A DNA stretch of 38,501 bases from JAKSPM01 sp964450645 (GTDB lineage: Bacteria > Bacillota > Clostridia > Oscillospirales > Oscillospiraceae): assembly GCA_964450645.1 (NCBI GenBank), contig CAYVEB010000016.1, positions 1-38,501 on the forward strand. Reading direction: 5' to 3'. Positions 1-7,778 of this stretch are shown piece after piece (positions within the stretch are counted from its first letter, which is position 1; every line of letters starts with the position of its first letter). Position numbers and translations under genes: made by a program. The notes beneath the pieces were generated by a model. It saw only the letters and a program-made list of their open reading frames with translations. It ran no database searches and was not told the DNA's origin.

Positions 1-245
1 GCATAGATGGCCGCGAGAATCAAAATCACCGCCAGCATGAAAAGCGTCATGGGTTTCATGACAAACGATATGACGTTTTCAAGCGTCAAATACGAGTACC
101 CTGCCAGCTTCATTGCCAAATTAAACGCGCCAAGCAGAAGTGGCGTAAAGAAGACGACGGACGCCAGCTTATACAGGATTTCAAATCCCGCAAGCGGTTT
201 CCAGTTATAAAATACAAGCTTTGCGGCATTTCTTATCTTTTTCAT
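1..245 (-). CDS. N-terminal part of a membrane protein resembling the membrane domain of glycerophosphodiester phosphodiesterases (partial)
   Basis: A reading frame on the minus strand starts with ATG at 245 and runs open off the left edge (about 81 residues seen). A strong AGGAGG site lies just upstream of the start. The protein begins MKKIRNAAKLVFYNWKPL and contains GYSYLTLENV followed by a hydrophobic stretch (LFMLAVILILAAIY). This start is typical of the membrane domain found ahead of the catalytic domain in Gram-positive glycerophosphodiester phosphodiesterases, which release glycerol 3-phosphate from glycerophosphodiesters. The catalytic domain is outside the window, so the function is inferred from the N-terminus only. 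Confidence 0.6.
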   Translation of the reverse strand, partial: MKKIRNAAKLVFYNWKPLAGFEILYKLASVVFFTPLLLGAFNLAMKLAGYSYLTLENVISFVMKPMTLFMLAVILILAAIY

Positions 246-385
246 TCCCAGACCTCCTGTCTCAGCCACACAATTTGTTCTTACTGTGCCTCTGCTTCCG
301 TTTCCTCATGCGCAGGGCCCGCAAGGAGTGCGGCGCATAAAATGAAATATTGCGTTAACAATTATGAAAATCGCCACAAACGTCC

Positions 386-520
386 AAAGAAAACTGATCC
401 ATGCAAAAGAATTTTCCCCACGCAAGTATCCACGTTGCTGGCAGCCTCGTCAAGTATCATAATCTTCGGGTCAGGCGCCATTGCCCGCGCAATCGTCGGA
501 AGCTGACGGCGATTAATCCT
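386..520 (-). pseudogene. Remnant of an ABC transporter ATPase domain
   Basis: On the minus strand a fragment reads RRQLPTIARAMAPDPKIM followed by ILDEAASNVDT. This matches the Walker B / D-loop region of ABC exporters (usual form QRQLLxIARA...ILDEATSxVDT). The frame has a TAG stop just upstream of the match (about 521-523), the signature motif is missing, and the match ends soon after the D-loop. Neither a start nor the rest of the gene is present within 246-770, so this is a decayed fragment. It resembles the NBD of the exporter at 29965-31902, but is a different copy. Confidence 0.6.
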
Positions 521-771
521 CTACGGGACGCCGTCCGGCTGTGTGGCGTATCCAAAGGTGTCCTGTTTTACACAAATCGGGGCTGTCAGTTTCCCGCTGT
601 CCATATTATACTACATCTTTCAACTTTATTAAAGTGTTAAAGTGTTTTATTTTTATTGCTGGCCAAAGTTTGTGCATAAAACATATCTGCAAAACTTCGT
701 TTTTCAAATATGACGCCGCAAACGAAAAAATGATTTATCCGCGGCTGCACGGGAAAAGGAGGAAATCAAAT

Positions 772-939
772 ATGCCTGAATCGCTTTTTCGGGGGCTGTT
801 TGACTTGGAGCTGACCCGCGTGATCCCCTTTGGCCGACTTTTTACACTGCGTTGGCTGTTCGCCGCTAATCGGACTAATCCCGGCTCACAGGATCCTTTC
901 GATTCTTCGATTTTCCATAGCGTAGTTTTTCCCCGCTAG
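772..939 (+). CDS. Small ORF of 55 codons with a good ribosome-binding site, unknown
   Basis: ATG at 772 is preceded by AAAAGGAGGAAATCAAAT, a near-ideal ribosome-binding site. The 55-residue product (starting MPESLFRGLFDLELTRVIPF) has no motif I recognise. It lies in a stretch of decayed DNA between a broken ABC gene and a terminator, so it may be the surviving start of a larger lost gene. An intrinsic terminator at 962-1002 follows on the same strand. Confidence 0.2.
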   Translation: MPESLFRGLFDLELTRVIPFGRLFTLRWLFAANRTNPGSQDPFDSSIFHSVVFPR

Positions 940-961
940 AATACGCGTCCCTGGCGCACGA

Positions 962-1002
962 AAAGATGGCCTACCAGAATAACCGGCGGGCCATCTTTTT
1001 GT
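962..1002 (+). terminator. Intrinsic terminator
   Basis: A perfect 10-bp stem (AAAGATGGCC at 962-971 with GGCCATCTTT at 989-998) is followed by T residues. It would end plus-strand transcription through the small ORF at 772-939. Confidence 0.6.
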
Positions 1003-1079
1003 TCTGTCTGATTGTTCGTCGCGGCGAAGCCAGCACGCCGCTGTGTTATTTGTTATCTGCCGTAATTGCGCCAGAGGAA

Positions 1080-1199
1080 AGACACGACCTGGCGAAAATG
1101 GAGGTTGGGCAGCGCCACCTCTACCCGGACGAGATCAAGCTGCTGAAGGAAATCCCCGCCGTCCCGTATGAGAAGATCTTTCCGCCGATTGAATCGTCC
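1080..1199 (+). pseudogene. Possible remnant of a helix-turn-helix regulator
   Basis: The plus-strand frame reads RHDLAKMEVGQRHLYPDEI followed by KLLKEIPAVPYEKIFPPIE. The pattern LAKxExGxR-(x)-P-(x)-LKEI-(x)-VPYEKIF resembles the last two helices of Cro/CI-type HTH domains. No ribosome-binding site, start or first HTH helices can be found in frame, so if the match is real this is a fragment. It sits at the downstream border of the phage-derived block and could be the residue of a phage regulator. The assignment rests on a short pattern and may be chance. Confidence 0.3.
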
Positions 1200-1231
1200 G
1201 CGCCGGTTTTTCGGTCTGCTTTTTGTAAATT

Positions 1232-1284
1232 TAAAAAGAAAGCCCAGCGATGCAAGTTCCATTTTGAACCTGCCGCTGGGCTTT
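1232..1284 (-). terminator. Intrinsic terminator ending the phage structural operon
   Basis: A perfect 11-bp stem (AAAGCCCAGCG at 1239-1249 with CGCTGGGCTTT at 1274-1284) is followed on the minus strand by a T-rich run. It lies about 30 bp downstream of the last phage gene and marks the operon end. A T-rich run on the other side suggests it also works on the plus strand. Confidence 0.75.
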
Positions 1285-1314
1285 TGTTTTTATTGAATAA
1301 TAAATGTCATGATG

Positions 1315-1776
1315 TCATGCGCTGAACGTTACCGCGACCTGCGCCGGCAGCAAATACGATACCGCGTCCCGCGCCCGCTGCGCGTCCGACGTGCCGCTGG
1401 GCAGACACATTTCCACCTGGTTTCTCTCCTTCACCAGCACCGTACCGTCCGGAATCAGTGCGCGGAACAGCGCGTCCAATTTTGCCAGGCTGGCCGTCCG
1501 TCCGCGAATTTGCAGCAGCTTTTTCAGCGCCGTGCGCGTCCATTCCAAGTCCCCGTCCTGGGGCTGGACCGGCAGCAGCGCGAGCCACTTGAGCAGCGTG
1601 TCCTGATCCGCCGTCTGCAAAACGCCGTTTTGCAGCACGGTTTGCTCGATTTCCGCGCGCAGTGCGTCCATCTCCTGCCCCAGGCAATACAACTCCTGCC
1701 CCGAAATGCTTCCGTCGGACAGGTCATACGCCCCCAGCGGGTGCAGAAGCCTCGTCAAGTAGGCGGTATATCCCAT
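1315..1776 (-). CDS. YmfQ/XkdU-like baseplate protein (tail protein I type)
   Basis: A 153-residue protein, last in the phage operon. The ATG at 1776 has AGGAGG seven bases upstream; a GTG directly before it (1779) is also possible. The sequence has the pattern of the YmfQ (DUF2313) group: an early LDALFRALIPDGT-like segment after a helical region with repeated W/L residues. In PBSX the matching gene, xkdU, follows baseplate J exactly as here. In myoviruses this protein joins the baseplate wedge and anchors tail fibres, yet no fibre gene follows; the operon terminator does. Assignment is from position and general pattern. Confidence 0.65.
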   Translation of the reverse strand: MGYTAYLTRLLHPLGAYDLSDGSISGQELYCLGQEMDALRAEIEQTVLQNGVLQTADQDTLLKWLALLPVQPQDGDLEWTRTALKKLLQIRGRTASLAKLDALFRALIPDGTVLVKERNQVEMCLPSGTSDAQRARDAVSYLLPAQVAVTFSA

Positions 1777-2828
1777 CACGTTCCCTCCTGCAGCGTCAGC
1801 GTCTGCAAATACGCCTGCTGCGTCTCCAGAACCGTAATATCCGCCGCGCCCTCCGCGAACGCGTAGTGCTCGACCAGACCCGTGTTCATAATTGCATGGC
1901 CGACCTGGCTCAGGTAGACGTTTTGCCCGATCTGAACCGTGCGCATATAATTATTGACCGCCGTGCGCACCAATCCCGCCGCCAGCGTATAGGAAATTCC
2001 CTCCGCCGGCCAAAGCTGAATCTCCAGACTGAACATTTTGCGCGGTGCAAAGGCCACAGTCACATCGGTTGTGATCTCCCGCTCCTCGTTCAGCTGTTTT
2101 TCCACGGCCATGCGCAGCGTCTCGGTGTTGGTATCCACGCCGGTGATATACACGCCCACCGACCCTTTGCCGCCCTCTCGCGGCACCACCTTGCACGAGG
2201 CCACCTCTCTGTTTTCCATGACCAGCTGATAGTAATAGTCGCTGTTGCCGCCGGTGGACAGGCGGCGGTAGGACTGTAATATTCTCTGCCGGAAGGGTTC
2301 GTCTCCTTCTCCGTCCGCACCGCCCTGAAACGCCGCGTCGTTCACGCAGCCGATCACACCCGCCGGCGCCTGCGTCAGATATGTAATCGTCCGCGCGGCC
2401 ACATTTCCCGCGCGTCCCGCGCACTGGCACGCCGCCGGGACGGGCGCAGAGACATCCCCCGCCGGGATGCTTCCGACTTCCGTTGTCTCAAACAGCACCT
2501 GGTCCCTGGTGGCCGCCACGGTGCCCACGGGGATTTCTGTCGCCGTGCTCTTGGCCGCCGCCAAATAAAAGGTGATTGTGCCTGTCGCGCGCGTCGCATC
2601 GGCGCGCGTCAAATCCCGCATCTGCCCATGGTAATCCAGGTATTTTCCCGTCGCCGTCTGCGGGAAACTCTGCTGTTTGCACCAATCTGCGTAGTAGTAT
2701 AGGCTCTCCAGCGCCGCCGCCGTCGCCCAGAGCCGGACGGCGATCTCGCTGCCATCAGCCAAGGTTGTTCCGGATCGGCTTTCAAAGCTGTCGCAAAGCG
2801 ACTGATAAATTTCCTCTTTCCCTTTCAT
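1776..2828 (-). CDS. Baseplate J-like protein
   Basis: A 350-residue protein of the baseplate J / gp47 / XkdT family, the wedge component that forms the rim of a contractile-tail baseplate. Start ATG at 2828 overlaps the upstream stop as ATGA. Diagnostic stretches are the early YLDYHGQMRDLTR, the AGRAGNVAARTITYL and APAGVIGCVND segments, and GGADGEGDEPFRQRIL, which closely follow the family pattern (GNV...G.I....N....GGxDxEsDe.lR.Ri). Length matches XkdT. Confidence 0.92.
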   Translation of the reverse strand: MKGKEEIYQSLCDSFESRSGTTLADGSEIAVRLWATAAALESLYYYADWCKQQSFPQTATGKYLDYHGQMRDLTRADATRATGTITFYLAAAKSTATEIPVGTVAATRDQVLFETTEVGSIPAGDVSAPVPAACQCAGRAGNVAARTITYLTQAPAGVIGCVNDAAFQGGADGEGDEPFRQRILQSYRRLSTGGNSDYYYQLVMENREVASCKVVPREGGKGSVGVYITGVDTNTETLRMAVEKQLNEEREITTDVTVAFAPRKMFSLEIQLWPAEGISYTLAAGLVRTAVNNYMRTVQIGQNVYLSQVGHAIMNTGLVEHYAFAEGAADITVLETQQAYLQTLTLQEGT

Positions 2829-3157
2829 ACGGTAACCTCCAAAGTCGTCTTGCCCAGGCTGAGCGTGACGGCGAACATCCCGTCCGGCAACTGGGTCACT
2901 GCGGCGTCGCAGACCCGCAGTCCCAGCGGTGCGAGCGCTTTTTGCGCCGTTATCATGGCAAACGCCCGCCGGCGGCAAACCTTTTGCCTGTGCAGAAGAT
3001 GCAGCTCGCTTCCCAAGTCCGGCAGCGGCGCAAATCCGCCCTTGCGGCAGCTGAGGTGGAACAGGGCCAGCTGCAGCAGCGCCTCGTCCCCATATACGCG
3101 TACCTGACCGCCCATGCCGTCCGAGACATAGTCCCGGTTGATCAGTTTATTCTCCAC
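2825..3157 (-). CDS. DUF2634 / XkdS-like baseplate protein
   Basis: A 110-residue protein between the spike and baseplate J, the place held by XkdS (DUF2634, gp25-like sheath-initiator family) in PBSX. Start ATG at 3157 overlaps the spike gene by 11 nt, and the end overlaps baseplate J by 4 nt. The sequence has a C-terminal beta-rich segment (LPDGMFAVTLSLGKTTLEVTV, shown only in part by its pattern) as expected for a small gp25-like fold. The expected role is to join the inner baseplate to the first sheath ring. Call rests mainly on order and size. Confidence 0.6.
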   Translation of the reverse strand: MENKLINRDYVSDGMGGQVRVYGDEALLQLALFHLSCRKGGFAPLPDLGSELHLLHRQKVCRRRAFAMITAQKALAPLGLRVCDAAVTQLPDGMFAVTLSLGKTTLEVTV

Positions 3158-3503
3158 TCGTTACCTCCACACCGTTGATCAATACCCGCCCGTTGAGTTC
3201 AATGGTTCCGTCATTTCGCAAAATGATCGCACATTTTCCGGTATACAGGCATACCTCGCCTGGCTCCAGCTCCACCGGCGGCGTACCCACCTGGCCGAGC
3301 AGCATATCCGGCGTCCCCGGCAGCACCAGCGCCTGCCGGCCGTCCTCCGGGACCCATCCGTACCCGCCCGGACTGATTATCTGCAAATTGCGCCGCTCGG
3401 TATCCGTGTTTACCGACGGGCTGCCGCCCGCCGTGCAGACCGTTCCCAACGCCGCACTCTCCTGTTCCGCGTACTTGTTCACGATTTGTTTGGATAACCA
3501 CAT
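3147..3503 (-). CDS. Small baseplate spike / assembly protein V-like
   Basis: A 118-residue protein starting at ATG 3503 after a GGGGGA site. The second half contains PPVELEPGEVCLYTG followed by KCAIILRNDGTIELNG, the beta-rich LKNDGTIxING-type repeat seen at the end of phage baseplate spike (gpV/gp45-like) proteins. A short OB-fold-like first part fits a minimal membrane-piercing spike. It occupies the XkdR position, between the gpD-like and DUF2634 proteins. It lacks any enzymatic lysozyme domain. Confidence 0.6.
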   Translation of the reverse strand: MWLSKQIVNKYAEQESAALGTVCTAGGSPSVNTDTERRNLQIISPGGYGWVPEDGRQALVLPGTPDMLLGQVGTPPVELEPGEVCLYTGKCAIILRNDGTIELNGRVLINGVEVTSGE

Positions 3504-3523
3504 GCGCTTTTTCCCCCGTTTCG

Positions 3524-4450
3524 TTATTCGCGCGTCAGGCTCAGCGTGCAGGTGACGCCCCGCTCGCTTCCCTCCGACATACACTGGCTGACCCGGAAGC
3601 GCCCGCTGATCCCCAACGTCGGCAGCGAAACCGTTACCCATGTGTTCGGCTCGGCCAAAAAGTTTCCCGCCAGCTCCAGCTGTAATTGGAACTGCTGCAC
3701 CCTGGACTCGGCGATCTGCTGCGCGGGCGTTCTGTGCGTACAGGGCAGGCCAGTCCCGGAAAGCCGCTGCACTTTCTTTGCCCTTCCGCCGATGGCTGCA
3801 AAGTCGGCGTTGCTGGCCGAGAGCACGGCGCCCGCCGTTGTAATCTGCAGCATCTGCGAGATCACGCCATAACGGCTGTTGCAGTAGACAATGGACAGCG
3901 CCTGTCCTTCGGAAAACGTCTTTCCGCTGTTGGAATACGCCTTGGCGATCTGCACCGTGCCATCGGCGCCGCACCAGGGCGTCACAGCTCCCGCGTGCAG
4001 GCAAAAGCCCTTTAGCACTTCCCAGTAATTTGTCCCGATGGGCACGGTAAAGTCCTGTACCGCCGGCAGCGTCTCCGCGCTGGCTTTTACGTCGAGCACG
4101 GAGACATATTTCTGCAAAATTTGCGGCAGGCTCGCGCTAGCATAGCTTGCCGCCTCCGCCTGGTTATCCAGCAGCCGTCCCGCCATCCCGCGCCCTGAGA
4201 GCGTGCAGACACTGCCCCTTGTGCTGTAAGACAGCTCATAGTCGTCCACGATCCCGTGGAAAACCTGCCGTGATCCCTCCTGCGCCAAAAACTCCGTCGC
4301 TCCGGCGAGCTGCGCGTCGGTTGCGGCGTCCGCCGCGAAACTGACGGTAAAGGCATCGCAGCCGTCTCCGTCCGTCCGCAGCAGCTGCCAGGACAGCAGC
4401 TCCGGCAGCCGCCAGCTCTGGCCGTTGTACCGCACGATGGACCCGACCAT
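3524..4450 (-). CDS. Late control gene D-like baseplate hub protein (XkdQ type)
   Basis: A 308-residue protein. The chosen ATG at 4450 overlaps the upstream stop as TGATG; an in-frame extension to 4549 would read backwards into the LysM gene and looks like a shadow. The protein contains YSNSGKTFSEGQALSIVYCN, shown here only as a pattern, and GTNYWEVLKGFCLHAG, typical of the gpD / XkdQ hub family that links the tube to the spike. The neighbours (LysM protein before, spike after) match the PBSX order. Confidence 0.75.
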   Translation of the reverse strand: MVGSIVRYNGQSWRLPELLSWQLLRTDGDGCDAFTVSFAADAATDAQLAGATEFLAQEGSRQVFHGIVDDYELSYSTRGSVCTLSGRGMAGRLLDNQAEAASYASASLPQILQKYVSVLDVKASAETLPAVQDFTVPIGTNYWEVLKGFCLHAGAVTPWCGADGTVQIAKAYSNSGKTFSEGQALSIVYCNSRYGVISQMLQITTAGAVLSASNADFAAIGGRAKKVQRLSGTGLPCTHRTPAQQIAESRVQQFQLQLELAGNFLAEPNTWVTVSLPTLGISGRFRVSQCMSEGSERGVTCTLSLTRE

Positions 4451-4986
4451 CACAGCGCCACCTTCGTTCCTGCCGGAACCATCGCCGGATTGGCGATCTG
4501 CGGATTTTTCCGCAGCAGTTCCTCCATTCGCAGCCCATACGCGCTGCAAACGGCTTCGAGTGTCTGCCCCGGCCGCAGTGTCACCTGTTTTAACGGAGCG
4601 CTCTGCACCGTCTTCTCGGCCGCGCTTTGCACAGCCGCCTCAGGCGGCTCCGCCACGAATGTGAACTGATACGCCACATAGTTCTCCCGCGGCTCTTCCA
4701 GCAGTTCCAGCTGCGTAAAATAGGCGCTGCTCCCGCCCCATGCCGGATGATACAGCGTCCCCGCGCCGCTGTCGCAGAACACATTTGCAAGCGCCTGAAA
4801 CTGCTCGTAGGCGTTTTCCCCAAAAAACTCTCCTTCTCCCTCGAACACCCGGCGCTCCACGCCCAAGTCCTGCAGGGTGTATCCGCCGCCCGGATGCTTC
4901 AGCGCGGCCACCCGCCGTTCCAGCCTCGCCTGAAAGATTTTCGGGTTGTGGGGCCAGATAAAGGTTTTAAATTGCATTGCCGTCAT
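4450..4986 (-). CDS. LysM-domain tail protein (XkdP type)
   Basis: A 178-residue protein. Residues 1 to about 112 form a domain with NPKIFQARLERRVA and GEGEFFGENAYEQFQAL, resembling the N-terminal part of gpN/DNA-circularisation and XkdP-like phage proteins. Residues about 133-178 form a LysM domain (VTLRPGQTLEAVCSAYGL, then NPQIANPAMVPAGTKVAL). LysM in contractile tails sits at the baseplate-tube junction. Start ATG at 4986 has AAGAGGAAG upstream. In PBSX this gene follows the tape measure; here it follows a 102-residue protein. Confidence 0.8.
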   Translation of the reverse strand: MTAMQFKTFIWPHNPKIFQARLERRVAALKHPGGGYTLQDLGVERRVFEGEGEFFGENAYEQFQALANVFCDSGAGTLYHPAWGGSSAYFTQLELLEEPRENYVAYQFTFVAEPPEAAVQSAAEKTVQSAPLKQVTLRPGQTLEAVCSAYGLRMEELLRKNPQIANPAMVPAGTKVAL

Positions 4987-5006
4987 GCGCGCTTCCTCTT
5001 TTCTCG

Positions 5007-5315
5007 TTAAAATCGACGTGCGTCCCGCTCAAAGCACCGGGAAATCGCCCGCATATCCACCGCCAGCGGCGAGCTTTGTCCCGGTGTTTCGGCCACGGCC
5101 CAGCGCTCGTGCACCACCGCTTTGCGAACAGTTGGGGCAGATTCCGCCCGCGCCATTCCAGGCGCCGGTTGTGCCGCCGCGTGCGCCGTTTGCTCCAAAG
5201 TGTCTGGCGTCCGGCGCGCGGTTTTTTTGACCGCGCGCGCCGTCAGCGGACTCATAAAAATTTCCTCGGCCAATTGACTTTGCCGGTCCAGCAGCTGCCT
5301 TACATACTGTCTCAT
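5007..5315 (-). CDS. Unknown 102-residue protein in the tape-measure position
   Basis: Start ATG at 5315 overlaps the upstream stop (ATGA). The product is basic and rich in Ala, Arg and Pro in the middle, with an N-terminal helical-looking segment (MRQYVRQLLDRQSQLAEEIF) and a C-terminal RAISRCFERDARRF. I do not recognise the family. It lies between the chaperone-like gene and the LysM protein, where contractile phages carry the long tape-measure gene. No coiled-coil or membrane segments typical of a tape measure are seen. An overlapping frame at 5029-5343 looks like a shadow. Confidence 0.6.
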   Translation of the reverse strand: MRQYVRQLLDRQSQLAEEIFMSPLTARAVKKTARRTPDTLEQTAHAAAQPAPGMARAESAPTVRKAVVHERWAVAETPGQSSPLAVDMRAISRCFERDARRF

Positions 5316-5800
5316 CGCAACTCCTCAAATCTCTGGGGATCAAAATTGGGATTAACCGCGTCGGCGTCCTCCTCCAGCGCGCTTGCGCACAGCAGCACGT
5401 CCCCGTCCGTCAATTCCCGCGCCGCCGGGTCCGTCGGCAGCACGCCAAATTGCCGCAGCACCCGGTACCGCAGCCGGTCGATAGGCCGTAACACCCTCGA
5501 AATCTCATACAGCGACGCGCCCAACAGATCCTGCTCCCGGCACAGCTCCCGGTACTGTTCGATCAGCGCGCCCACCTGTTCCGCGCTCAAATGCCGCATC
5601 ACCTGCTCGCCGCTGGCAAACACCTGCCGGTTGCGGCAGAAAACCGCCCGCGCCAGCACGCAGCAGTTAAACCGCAATCCCGCGTCCTCGCCGGAGCCTG
5701 CCTCCGCTCTGGCGCACAGCAGCGCGTAGCTGCTGAGAACCCGCAGCTCCACAATTCCCAGCCGCTTGCGCTTTTTTCCGGGCAAATAGCCGCTTTTCAT
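5312..5800 (-). CDS. Putative tail assembly chaperone-like protein
   Basis: A 162-residue protein starting at ATG 5800, overlapping the tail tube stop as ATGA. It is mostly helical in character, with HLSAEQVGALIEQYRELCRE and a C-terminal NPNFDPQRFEELR. Helical proteins directly after the tube gene are normally tail assembly chaperones (lambda gpG / XkdN type) that coat the tape measure during tail building. The sequence match itself is weak. No slippery heptamer linking it to a second product was recognised. Confidence 0.4.
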   Translation of the reverse strand: MKSGYLPGKKRKRLGIVELRVLSSYALLCARAEAGSGEDAGLRFNCCVLARAVFCRNRQVFASGEQVMRHLSAEQVGALIEQYRELCREQDLLGASLYEISRVLRPIDRLRYRVLRQFGVLPTDPAARELTDGDVLLCASALEEDADAVNPNFDPQRFEELR

Positions 5801-6249
5801 CGCTTACAGGCGGTCAGGCCGCCGCTGGCCAAGCCGCCGGTCAGGCCGCTGTCGGTCAGGCCCTTTCGGATCTCCACCCGGTGGGGCGACAATACGGTTA
5901 CCTTTTCTAGCACCATGCCGCCCACCTCCGCCTGCTCGTCGATATTGGACCACTGGCAGCCGTCATACACGATGCTCCGATCTGGCTTGCAAATGACCAG
6001 AGAAAAATTTTCCAGCGTATAGAAGTCGACGCCGTCCGCGATTGCCAGATCCGTCGCGTACAGCCGCGACAGTTCAATCTGGTAGCCCTTGTTTCCCGCG
6101 ATCGCCGCCACCGGCTCTGCCTCGCCAAATGACTCGATCAGCCGCCCGCTGCGGCTGGCTCTGGCCTGGTAGCTCTGCACAACTGCCACTTTCTTCCCGT
6201 CTGCTTCCAGATAAATATCCGCGCTGGTGGGGATTTTCATGGTATTCAT
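5797..6249 (-). CDS. Phage tail tube protein
   Basis: A 150-residue protein directly after the sheath gene, starting at ATG 6249 with AAGGAGG upstream (a second in-frame ATG lies at 6240). It contains SADIYLEADGKKVAVVQSYQ, shown only as a pattern, and a C-terminal half rich in beta strands (GGMVLEKVTVLSPHRVEIRKG), like tube proteins that form the inner channel of contractile tails (XkdM/FII role). Length fits the family. Sheath-then-tube order is standard for myoviruses. Confidence 0.7.
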   Translation of the reverse strand: MNTMKIPTSADIYLEADGKKVAVVQSYQARASRSGRLIESFGEAEPVAAIAGNKGYQIELSRLYATDLAIADGVDFYTLENFSLVICKPDRSIVYDGCQWSNIDEQAEVGGMVLEKVTVLSPHRVEIRKGLTDSGLTGGLASGGLTACKR

Positions 6250-6261
6250 CGCACTTCCTCC

Positions 6262-7311
6262 TTAAACCGTGATGTGCGCCGTCAAATAAATGCGGCTCAT
6301 GCCCTGGACGACGGTGAACCCGAATTCCACCACACAGATGGACGCGTCATGGACGTCCGCGGTCACGTTCAGATCCCAGTAGCTCTCGATCAATTCCTCC
6401 CGCACATACTCTTCCAGCCACAGCACCATCTGGTGCAGGATCGCCGAGCGGGTTGTGGCGTTATTTTTTCTTCTGAAAAAATGCAGCCGCAGCCCTTTTT
6501 TCAGTGCCGGGATGATCTCGTCCACGACCAGCATGGTGTTCAGTTCCCGCAGCGTCGCGCTCGGCTCGCCGTTTTCGCTGGTTTTGGTCGTCACCGCGCG
6601 CACCACGCTGACCACGCCGCCTCTGCTCTCCAGGGTCGTCACGCCCGCCTGGGTCAGCTGGTCGATCTGATTGTCCGTCAGCTGACTGGTCACATTTACC
6701 AGATCCTCCAGCACCGCGCCGTGGACCGGCACCGCGGGATCGCCCAGGGCGACCAGCTGACCCGCCAGCGCCGCCGCGCCCACGCAGCCGTCCAATTCGG
6801 TTTCGTCGTCGGTCTGATACACATTCTGTCCCACCAAAACAATCCGTTCGTTGTTCAGCTTTTGCGCCCGCGCGACCATGTCCTGGACTGTGGCGTCCTT
6901 CATGCCGGTCAGGCAAATACACGTCCGCTGCTGCGCGGCCAACGCTGCCAGGTCATCTTTCACAGTCTGTTGGACGTCCAGCAGGTTTGTCCCCAGCACC
7001 AGGTAATCCGGCTCGTAGTCCGTGAGCAGGGTCGCCACCGCCGAAACATACAGCGGCAGCGTATCCGCGCTCACCGGATACGCCACAACCCGCTGTGCTC
7101 CGTTTTCGTACAGTGCGCGGAGCATTCTCCCCAGCTGGCTGGTGTCGCCCCGGCTATAAGCGCTCTCATAATCGCTGTATTCATAGGCCTTGGCTGGCAG
7201 GCTGCTCGTCCCGACGACCGCCACAACCTTCGATCGGTTCGCCGCCGGATATATGCTGGACGCGTCAAAATCGGCATAAACGCCCGGCCGCTCATGGTAA
7301 GTAAAACTCAT
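6262..7311 (-). CDS. Contractile tail sheath protein
   Basis: A 349-residue protein beginning MSFTYHERPGVYADFDAS, the typical start of sheath proteins (HERPGVY). Start ATG at 7311 has AAAGGGAG upstream and overlaps the previous stop (ATGA); a longer frame to 7422 lies inside the upstream gene. The C-terminal half has the conserved sheath pattern KKGLRLHFFRRKNNATTRSA and the end VVQGMSRIYLTAHITV, given here as pattern markers. It contracts to drive the tube through a target envelope. At 349 residues it is on the short side for sheaths (XkdK is over 450). Confidence 0.9.
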   Translation of the reverse strand: MSFTYHERPGVYADFDASSIYPAANRSKVVAVVGTSSLPAKAYEYSDYESAYSRGDTSQLGRMLRALYENGAQRVVAYPVSADTLPLYVSAVATLLTDYEPDYLVLGTNLLDVQQTVKDDLAALAAQQRTCICLTGMKDATVQDMVARAQKLNNERIVLVGQNVYQTDDETELDGCVGAAALAGQLVALGDPAVPVHGAVLEDLVNVTSQLTDNQIDQLTQAGVTTLESRGGVVSVVRAVTTKTSENGEPSATLRELNTMLVVDEIIPALKKGLRLHFFRRKNNATTRSAILHQMVLWLEEYVREELIESYWDLNVTADVHDASICVVEFGFTVVQGMSRIYLTAHITV

Positions 7312-7778
7312 CGCACTTCTCCCTTTAGTACAAAATCCAAAAATTCCGAGCTGTCCTCCGAGACCCGCGCATAGACAAACGCGCTGGTCTGCGCCGTGAC
7401 ACTGCATGTAAAGCAGTCGCACTGGGCGTCATACGCGCATGCGTCCACATGGATTTCCCCCACGTTCACGCCGGGGATTCCAGCCAGCAGAATATCCGCC
7501 ACCCGCGTTGCCTCCGCCCGCGCGCCCTGTCCGCCCAGGGCCACCGGTGCATAGACGTCCAGCCGCAGCCGCGCCGTCAATTGTCTTCCGTACAGCTCCT
7601 CGCCGTCCAGCAAACCCAAATAGTGATACACCGCGGCGCTCCGGCAGTCGGCGTCGGAGATGGAAACAGCCACCGCTGCCGACTGAAACCGCGGCATCAC
7701 CTGATTGGGCAGCGCGGCCACGGCGTGGACGCCCGCCTGTGTCAGTGCGCGGACCATCGCCTGTATCAGTTGTTCCAT
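7308..7778 (-). CDS. Tail terminator / head-tail joining protein, putative
   Basis: A 156-residue protein, ATG at 7778, overlapping both neighbours (13 nt upstream, 4 nt downstream). The sequence ELYGRQLTARLRLDVYAP and the EATRVADILLAGIPG segment resemble tail-terminator or minor capsid proteins that sit between the connector and the sheath. It lies in exactly that place. Family not recognised with certainty. Confidence 0.45.
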   Translation of the reverse strand: MEQLIQAMVRALTQAGVHAVAALPNQVMPRFQSAAVAVSISDADCRSAAVYHYLGLLDGEELYGRQLTARLRLDVYAPVALGGQGARAEATRVADILLAGIPGVNVGEIHVDACAYDAQCDCFTCSVTAQTSAFVYARVSEDSSEFLDFVLKGEVR

